The notes under the pieces were generated by a model. It did not search any database. It saw nothing but the letters and a program-made list of their open reading frames with translations, and was not told the DNA's origin. The position numbers were made by a program, and so were the translations under genes. A stretch of 64,000 nt of DNA from contig NZ_BNAR01000025.1 in assembly GCF_014653695.1 (NCBI RefSeq), forward strand, positions 41,179 to 105,178. The letters are read 5' to 3'. Below are positions 58,889 through 64,000 of this stretch, piece by piece. Within the stretch, counting starts at the first letter, position 1; each line of letters opens with the position of its first letter. Source of the stretch: Lentzea cavernae (GTDB lineage: Bacteria > Actinomycetota > Actinomycetes > Mycobacteriales > Pseudonocardiaceae).

Positions 58889-60391
58889 TCAGCGCCTGGT
58901 GAGATCCGGCAGGCGCTCGTACCTGGCCCACTGCTCCGCGGTCACCTGGGTGATCGGCGACGAGTTCAGTGTCGCGACCTCGGCCGATTCGACAACCCAC
59001 AGCTTCTCGCCGAGCAGCAGTGCGACCTGACCCGCCGGGTTGCTCACGGCAGGCGCGCCCGCCGGGACGCTGACCGCGAGCTTGAGCGCGTCGACGCCCT
59101 GCGGACGGGTGCCGAGCACGGCGCGTGAGAACTTCTCGGCCACCGAACGGCGCTCGAAGCGCATCACGCTGTCGCCCACGACGACGTCGAGCGTGCGTTC
59201 CGGCGACGGCACCGCGAAGCCGTTGAGCACCTTCGTCTCCGTCTCGGTGGCGCACCCCTTGAGGCCGACCGCGTCGATGCCGAAGTGGGCGATGTTCGTC
59301 GGTCCGGCAGGGCCTTCGATGGTGCCCCTCAGCACGTCGATCGCCACGCGACCGCACGGGTCCTTGGCGTCGACCAGCGCGTGGCCCTCCGGCGTGCGCA
59401 GCAGGCCGGGGCCTTCCTTCCAGGGACCGGGGATCACCACGGGCTCGAACGGGTGGCGGGTGAAGTCCCTGTTCCAGAACGTGATGGTGGTACCGGCGTC
59501 GGTCTCGTGGGCGATGGCGAACGAGGCCACCGCCTCGATCCACATCCAGTCGGCGCTGAACGCCTCGACCACCGACCGCGTGCGCGGGGTGTTGTTCGAC
59601 GCCACCGGCTTGAAGCCCTGCGTGCCGAGCGCCTCGACGCCCTTGACGAACGTCGGGTCCTGCGAGCGCAGCACGTACTGGCCCGCGCCGTTCTGGTGCG
59701 AGGCGAGGCCGGTGGTGTCGGTGAACATCAGGTACACCCAGCCGTCGAGGTGCACGGCCGACTGCTGACCGGCGCCGTAGGTGTTCTCGCGGATGTTGTC
59801 ACCGGCGGGTCCGGCGAGCGACTGGCCGCCGTTCTCCCGCGTCCAGGTGATGCCGTCCTTGCTGGAGGCGACGCCGATCGAGCTTCCGTTCGCGTGGTTG
59901 TCCCTGGCCGCGCCCGTGTAATACATGTAGTAGGTGTCGCCGATCTTGATCAGCGACGGGTCGCACGTGTGCATCGCGTCGAAGCTGCCGCCGCTGCCGG
60001 AGAACACCGGTACCGCCGTCGAGAACGGTCCGCCGACGCCGGGACCCTCGCTGTAGAGGATGTCGTCGCCACCGGGCGGTGCCGCGCTCAGCTGGCTGCA
60101 CCACCACGCGCGCACGCGGCCGTTGTCGACCATCACCGCGGGCGCGTAGTTGTACGGCGCGTCCCCGGCCCCCGCGAGCACCGTTCCACCGCTCTGCCGG
60201 CCGTTCTCCACGCCGAGGGTGATCTTGTTCCTGGGCGGTGCCGCCGGGGGTGCCTTCTTCGTTGACGTGGGCTTCTGCGACTCGACCGCCACACCGATCG
60301 GGTCGCCGACCGCCGCGTTGGTGCACGCCGTGACCGCACTGAGCAGCGTGAGCGCAGCGAGTAACGCGACAGGTGGGCGACTCAGGGGCAC
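58889..60391 (-). CDS. Secreted lipoprotein with five-bladed-propeller (GH43-like) fold
   Basis: 500 residues from GTG 60391. The signal peptide ends in lipobox VTAC (TLLSAVTACTNA). Then a Pro/Lys-rich linker. Residues ~75-350 have propeller-type blocks: PAVMVDNGRVRAWWCSQL, MHTCDPSLIKIGDTYYMYYTGA, SIGVASSKDGITWTREN and SAVHLDGWVYLMFTDTTG. These resemble GH43/GH62 glycosidases, but the catalytic Asp/Glu triad is not confirmed. It lies 44 bp upstream of the GT-C-like gene, so they may form a glycan unit. Confidence 0.72.
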   Translation of the reverse strand: MPLSRPPVALLAALTLLSAVTACTNAAVGDPIGVAVESQKPTSTKKAPPAAPPRNKITLGVENGRQSGGTVLAGAGDAPYNYAPAVMVDNGRVRAWWCSQLSAAPPGGDDILYSEGPGVGGPFSTAVPVFSGSGGSFDAMHTCDPSLIKIGDTYYMYYTGAARDNHANGSSIGVASSKDGITWTRENGGQSLAGPAGDNIRENTYGAGQQSAVHLDGWVYLMFTDTTGLASHQNGAGQYVLRSQDPTFVKGVEALGTQGFKPVASNNTPRTRSVVEAFSADWMWIEAVASFAIAHETDAGTTITFWNRDFTRHPFEPVVIPGPWKEGPGLLRTPEGHALVDAKDPCGRVAIDVLRGTIEGPAGPTNIAHFGIDAVGLKGCATETETKVLNGFAVPSPERTLDVVVGDSVMRFERRSVAEKFSRAVLGTRPQGVDALKLAVSVPAGAPAVSNPAGQVALLLGEKLWVVESAEVATLNSSPITQVTAEQWARYERLPDLTRR

Positions 60392-60546
60392 TCACCCATC
60401 ATAGTGATCAGGTCCTCCGGACGGGTGAAGTGCGCCGTCGCAGCCCGTTCGGAGGCGTTGAGCAGGAGGAACGCGGCAGGTCTGCGAACCGTTGCGGGAC
60501 TGGGGAAGCCTGATCGCGTCCGCCGGTGGCCTGAGCAGTTCGCCCG

Positions 60547-61191
60547 TCAGCTGCCCAGGTAGCGGACGACGGCCATCACGCGGCGGCTCAGGCCGGTCGA
60601 GCCGGAGAGGCCGAGCTTGTCGAAGATCGCGTTGATGTGCTTTTCGGCGGCGCTCTGCGAGATGTGCAGCTGAGCGGAGATGCGGGCGTTCGTGAGGCCC
60701 TGGGCCATCAGTTCCAGCACGGCCTTCTCGCGCGCGGTCAGCGTTTCGAGCGGGTCGACGTGGGTCGTCCTGGTCAGCAGCCTGCGCACGACCTCCGGGT
60801 CGAACGCCGCGCCGCCCGCCGCGACCCTGTCGAGGGCCTCGAGGAACTCGTCGACCTGCGCCACCCTGTCCTTGAGCAGGTAACCGACCTTGCCGCCGGT
60901 GCTGGTGATCAGCTCGGTGGCGTAGCGGTTCTCGACGTACTGGGAGAGCACGAGAACGCTGACCTCCGGCCACCGCTCGCGGATCTCGAGGGCGGCGCGC
61001 ATGCCGTCGTCCTTGTGGTCCGGTGGCATCCGGACGTCGGTGACGACCACGTCCGGCCGGTGCTCCTCGGTCGCCTTGATCAGCTCCGGTGCGGTGCCGA
61101 CGGCGGCCACCACGTCGTGGCCCTCCTCGGCGAGCAGCCGGATCAGCCCCTCGCGCAGCAGCGTCGAGTCCTCGGCCAGGATCACTCGCAC
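60547..61191 (-). CDS. NarL-family response regulator
   Basis: 214 residues from GTG 61191 (VRVILAEDSTLLREGLIRLL). Phospho-Asp in DVVVTDVRMPPDHKDDG, with VLVLSQYVENRYA and GYLLKDRVAQVDEFL following. The LuxR HTH is LTAREKAVLELMAQGLTNARISAQLHISQSAAEKHINAIFDKLGL. It overlaps the kinase stop by 10 nt. GTG 61185 is a less likely start. Confidence 0.92.
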   Translation of the reverse strand: MRVILAEDSTLLREGLIRLLAEEGHDVVAAVGTAPELIKATEEHRPDVVVTDVRMPPDHKDDGMRAALEIRERWPEVSVLVLSQYVENRYATELITSTGGKVGYLLKDRVAQVDEFLEALDRVAAGGAAFDPEVVRRLLTRTTHVDPLETLTAREKAVLELMAQGLTNARISAQLHISQSAAEKHINAIFDKLGLSGSTGLSRRVMAVVRYLGS

Positions 61192-62315
61192 GGCACCCTC
61201 GCGTAGATCGTGGTGGGACCGCCTCGCGGACTGGTCACCTCGAACTCCCCGTCCACCGCCTTGACCCTCCTGGCCAGCCCGGACAGGCCGGTGCCGGTGG
61301 GATCCGCGCCACCGTCGCCGTCGTCCCACACCATGACCGTGATGCCCGTCGGGTCCGGCCACACGGAGATCTCGACGACCGACGGATCCGCGTGCTTGGC
61401 CGCGTTGTTGACCGCCTCGGACACCACGAAGTAGATCACCGTCTCCAGCGCGGTGCCCGGCGACGCCTTGAGCTCGTTGCTGATCTCGACGCGCACGCTC
61501 GACCGCTCGGCCAGCACCTCCAGCGCCGCGTCCAGCCCCGAGTCGTCGAGCACGGCGGGGTAGACCCTGGTCGCGACCTCGCGCAGCTCGTCGAGCGTCT
61601 CGCCCGCCGTGAAGTGCGCCTGCTGCAACAAGTCCTGCAACTGCTCCTCTCCCTTCACCCGCCGGGCCCTGCCGATCAGCATGCCGAGCGCCACGAGCCG
61701 CTGCTGGACACCGTCGTGCAGGTCGCGCTCGATGCGCCGCCGCTCGTCGTCGATCGCCTCGATCACCTCGGCCCGCGTGCTGGTGAGCTCGGCGACCCGC
61801 TGGCGCAGCAACGCCTGCTGACTGGTCCCGAGCATCCCGGTGGCGAGCCACCTGTCCAGCGCCGCCACCCCCACCACGCCCGCCGTGGTCACGAAGATGA
61901 CCAGCGCGCCCGGCACCGCCACCATCGCGAGCAACTTCACCGTCACGCCGTCGCCGTCCTGCACGAGCCCCCAGCCGCCGTCGAACAGCCACGCCGTCAC
62001 CATCGACAGCGCGACGACGTACCAGAACGCCAGCATGCAGATCACGCCGGCACCGAGCCCGCCGACCAGCCACCGCGCCGCCAGATACCGGCGGCATCCC
62101 TTGCGCGTCAACGGATTCGTGTGCACGGCCCGGTCGAACCGCGCGATCCGGCCCAACTCGTACCCGGTCTGCCGCACCACACCCACACCGCTGATCGCGG
62201 CGACGAGCCCCAGCAGCCCCGTCACCGACCCGATCGTGAGCCCGACGAGCATCCGGAACCAGCCCCGCACCAGCGAACCCGCACTGAGCTGCCCTTCCTG
62301 ATGCACGTTCGCCAC
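61182..62315 (-). CDS. Sensor histidine kinase (HisKA_3)
   Basis: About 377 residues from GTG 62315; ATG 62342 and GTG 62306 are alternatives, and the ATG would overlap a palindrome. Three or four membrane helices lie in ~10-165 (LVGLTIGSVTGLLGLVAAI, VICMLAFWYVVALSMVTAWL). A coiled linker leads to RRRIERDLHDGVQQRLVALGM. The HATPase domain has YFVVSEAVNNAAKHADPSV and DGDGGADPTGTGLSGLARR. It closely parallels the kinase at the left edge of the window. Partner of the NarL regulator. Confidence 0.9.
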   Translation of the reverse strand: MANVHQEGQLSAGSLVRGWFRMLVGLTIGSVTGLLGLVAAISGVGVVRQTGYELGRIARFDRAVHTNPLTRKGCRRYLAARWLVGGLGAGVICMLAFWYVVALSMVTAWLFDGGWGLVQDGDGVTVKLLAMVAVPGALVIFVTTAGVVGVAALDRWLATGMLGTSQQALLRQRVAELTSTRAEVIEAIDDERRRIERDLHDGVQQRLVALGMLIGRARRVKGEEQLQDLLQQAHFTAGETLDELREVATRVYPAVLDDSGLDAALEVLAERSSVRVEISNELKASPGTALETVIYFVVSEAVNNAAKHADPSVVEISVWPDPTGITVMVWDDGDGGADPTGTGLSGLARRVKAVDGEFEVTSPRGGPTTIYARVPCE

Positions 62316-62340
62316 CGTACCGACCGGCCCAGCCCCCGGC

Positions 62341-62358
62341 ATTGCGGTTTACCGCAAT
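62341..62358. promoter_or_regulatory. Perfect 18-bp palindrome upstream of kinase gene
   Basis: ATTGCGGTTTACCGCAAT has 8-bp perfect arms and a TT centre. A half-copy CTGCGGTTT follows at 62365-62373. It is a likely operator for this two-component system, or a shared site with the divergent DedA gene. Confidence 0.65.
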
Positions 62359-62469
62359 ATCGACCTGCGGTTTCCCCCACGATTCCCAACGGACAACCTC
62401 ATGGCCCATCCCCCACCCCATTCCTAACGTTGACCCCGACCGACCAACCCATTCCCGAGGGGAAATCCA

Positions 62470-63111
62470 ATGCTGGCTGACTGGGCCGTCTCACTGATGG
62501 AGTCACTGGGAGGCGTGGGCGCCGCCGTGGTCGTGGGCCTCGACAACCTGTTCCCGCCGATCCCGAGCGAACTGGTGCTGCCCCTCGCCGGCTTCTCCGC
62601 GAGCAAAGGCGTGTTCAGCCTGCCCGCGGCCCTGTTCTGGACCACCCTCGGCTCGGTGGCCGGAGCCGTCGTCGTCTACTACGCGGGCCTGCTCCTGGGC
62701 CGCACCAGAACCCGCAACCTGGTGGCCCGGATCCCACTCGTCCGCGTCACCGACTTCGACAGAACAGAAGCGTGGTTCACCCGCCACGGCACCAAAGCCG
62801 TGTTCTTCGGCCGAATGGTGCCGCTGTTCCGCAGCTTCATCTCCTTACCCGCGGGCGTGGAACGAATGAACCTCCCGAAATTCCTGATCCTCACCACGCT
62901 GGGCAGCCTGATCTGGAACACCCTCTTCGTGGGCGCGGGCTACCTGCTGGGCGAGAACTGGCACCGGGTCGAGTCCTACGCCGGCGTCTTCCAGAAGCTC
63001 GTGATCGTCACCGTCTGCGCCGCCGTCCTGCTCTTCGTCGCGACCCGCCTGCGCCAGCGCTCGAAGGGCGACCCGGAGGCGACCGCGGTCTTACCGCGCG
63101 TCAAGCGCTGA
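62470..63111 (+). CDS. DedA-family membrane protein
   Basis: 213 residues from ATG 62470, with GAGGGGAAA upstream. The DedA/SNARE-associated pattern is clear: DNLFPPIPSELVLPLAGFSA, GRTRTRNLVARI, FTRHGTKAVFFGRMVPLFRSFISLPAGVERM and GSLIWNTLFVGAGYLLGENW. It retains the conserved acidic and Arg (GRxxPxxRsxxSxPAG) residues needed for undecaprenyl-phosphate or lipid scrambling in relatives. About five membrane or re-entrant helices. Confidence 0.93.
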   Translation: MLADWAVSLMESLGGVGAAVVVGLDNLFPPIPSELVLPLAGFSASKGVFSLPAALFWTTLGSVAGAVVVYYAGLLLGRTRTRNLVARIPLVRVTDFDRTEAWFTRHGTKAVFFGRMVPLFRSFISLPAGVERMNLPKFLILTTLGSLIWNTLFVGAGYLLGENWHRVESYAGVFQKLVIVTVCAAVLLFVATRLRQRSKGDPEATAVLPRVKR

Positions 63112-63123
63112 CGCCGCCGCCCG

Positions 63124-63152
63124 CCGTGGCCGGCCGGGCCTGAGCCGGCACG
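63124..63152. terminator. Candidate terminator after DedA gene
   Basis: CCGTGGCCGGC and GCCGGCACGG fold into a stem with one bulged G and an 8-nt loop; no U-tract. The rest of 63112-63369 holds no gene I can support. Confidence 0.4.
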
Positions 63153-63369
63153 GGAACGAGACAGCGGGTACGTCAGCCGACTTCGTTGTCACGCAACAGG
63201 ATCCGGAGGGGGCGTGCCGCGTGCGACGAGTGTTCGTCCCGGCCTCCGTGCCGTTGGTGCTCGGTGCCGCCGCCCTTGTTCGCACGTCCGTGCACTCCAG
63301 CTGTCTGTGTCGTTCGCGCACAACCCGACGCACCCCTGACACGTGTCCCAGAGCAGCCCAAACCACGCG

Positions 63370-64000
63370 TCAGGCAACAACCTTGCCGCGCAACACGATC
63401 CGGGCAGGCCGCGTCAACACCGACGGGTCCTCGACGGGATCCGCGTCGTAGGCCACGACGTCCGCGTACCCGCCGTCCACCAGGCCGGGCAGCCCCAGCC
63501 ACTCCCGCGCGGTCCACGACCCGGCCCCGATCGCCGCCTCCACCGGCATCCCGGCCTCGATCAGCCACGCGATCTCGCCCGCCACCGCACCGCAGGGCTT
63601 GTGATCGGTGCCGGCCAGCACGGTCACACCGGCCTCGTGCGCGGCCCGGACGGTGGAGAACGCGTGGTCCCAACCGCCGAGCAGCCAGTCCCGCAGCCGC
63701 GGGTCACGGGCGTCCGGCAGACCTGAAGCCGCAGCTTCGGCGAACGCCGAGAAGGTCGGCACCAGGGCCGTCCCCCGAGCAGCCATCCGAGGAAGGAGGG
63801 AGTGGTCGAGATGCAGGCCGTGTTCGAGACTGTCCACGCCGGCGAGCACGGCGTTGCGGCTGCCCTCCGCTGTCTGGCAGTGCACGGCCACGCGGCCGCC
63901 GACGGAGTGCACCGCGGAGACCACCTCGCTCAGGAGGTCTAGCTTGAGTTTTAACCTCTGAGCGGCTGGGTGAGACCCTGGTTGATCATGAGTGAAGCCC
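63370..64000 (-). CDS. Amidohydrolase, N-terminus beyond window
   Basis: Over 210 codons are open from the stop at 63370 to the right edge, with no need of an internal start. Visible blocks: LLSEVVSAVHSVGGRVAVHCQ, then GVDSLEHGLHLDHSLLPRM, GVTVLAGTDHKPCGAVAGEI and the C-terminal GLVDGGYADVVAYDADPVED. They give the His of strand 5 (VAVHC), strand 6 His (LEHG) and the strand 8 Asp (AGTDH) of the metal-dependent amidohydrolase barrel. Imidazolonepropionase/prolidase-like proteins share this order. Substrate unknown. Confidence 0.87.
   Translation of the reverse strand, partial: GFTHDQPGSHPAAQRLKLKLDLLSEVVSAVHSVGGRVAVHCQTAEGSRNAVLAGVDSLEHGLHLDHSLLPRMAARGTALVPTFSAFAEAAASGLPDARDPRLRDWLLGGWDHAFSTVRAAHEAGVTVLAGTDHKPCGAVAGEIAWLIEAGMPVEAAIGAGSWTAREWLGLPGLVDGGYADVVAYDADPVEDPSVLTRPARIVLRGKVVA

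Noticed and set aside
63173..63673. 166-codon minus-strand open frame near the right edge
   Set aside because: Shifted frame of the amidohydrolase, which has conserved metal-site motifs in its own frame.

Overview
The window is high-GC DNA with strong third-position GC bias, many GTG starts, short or leaderless 5' ends and ATGA/GTGA gene overlaps. The gene content (AfsR/SARP and LAL regulators, DesK-type kinases, an indigoidine-type NRPS, an actinobacterial tmRNA) points to a filamentous actinomycete. Pseudonocardiales such as Lentzea or Saccharothrix fit best, but that is inference. It reads as chromosome: tmRNA, a tRNA-Ala and many housekeeping or accessory genes, with no recognisable insertion sequence, CRISPR array or prophage.

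Layout. 1-1.7 kb: the end of a DesK-type histidine kinase gene and the tmRNA gene. 1.7-13.2 kb: a saccharopine-dehydrogenase-like reductase divergent from a GlxA/AraC regulator, an amino-acid permease, an HD phosphohydrolase, an MGT-type glycosyltransferase, HrpB helicase, a family-2 glycosyltransferase, an acetyltransferase, an MFS pump and a membrane-anchored DsbA-like protein. 13.4-14.05 kb: tRNA-Ala(GGC) and about 0.5 kb of weakly coding DNA.

14.0-24.9 kb is the most unusual block. A GT87 mannosyltransferase gene is followed by an NB-ARC ATPase, histidine kinase and response regulator operon. Next comes a 58-residue precursor peptide whose C-terminus has the six-cysteine spacing of inhibitor-cystine-knot (knottin) peptides. 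Behind it is a tightly overlapping operon resembling lasso-peptide machinery: a B2-like protein, an asparagine-synthetase-like protein, a PqqD/B1-like RRE, a MauE-thioredoxin fusion, an S9 serine peptidase and an ABC exporter. The B2-like and synthetase-like proteins lack residues that are catalytic in their families. The reading offered is a RiPP cluster making a disulfide-rich, knottin-like peptide with a repurposed lasso toolkit.

24.9-40.2 kb: secreted and lipid-anchored proteins (an excalibur lipoprotein, a fused I36 inhibitor-like/LAS-like peptidase, a ricin-type lectin), a PucR regulator, a NYN RNase-like protein with a cold-shock-like tail, an ABC transporter with its own DesK/DesR pair, a SARP regulator apparently truncated against a MerR gene, and a large LuxR (LAL) regulator. 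40.3-45.7 kb: a RibD/DHFR-like protein and an indigoidine-type module (single-module NRPS A-Ox-PCP-TE, a tautomerase, a HAD phosphatase). 46.0-49.4 kb: an OpuC/ProU-type compatible-solute ABC transporter. 50-57.5 kb: an NB-ARC/TPR regulator, a SelT/W/H-like protein, an XRE regulator, and a redox set (zinc alcohol dehydrogenase, Old Yellow Enzyme, NmrA-type reductase) under MerR and TetR regulators with visible operator dyads. 57.5-64 kb: a GT-C-like membrane protein with a secreted propeller lipoprotein, a DesK/NarL two-component pair, a DedA protein and an amidohydrolase cut by the right edge.

All calls come from reading the sequence; no database search was run.
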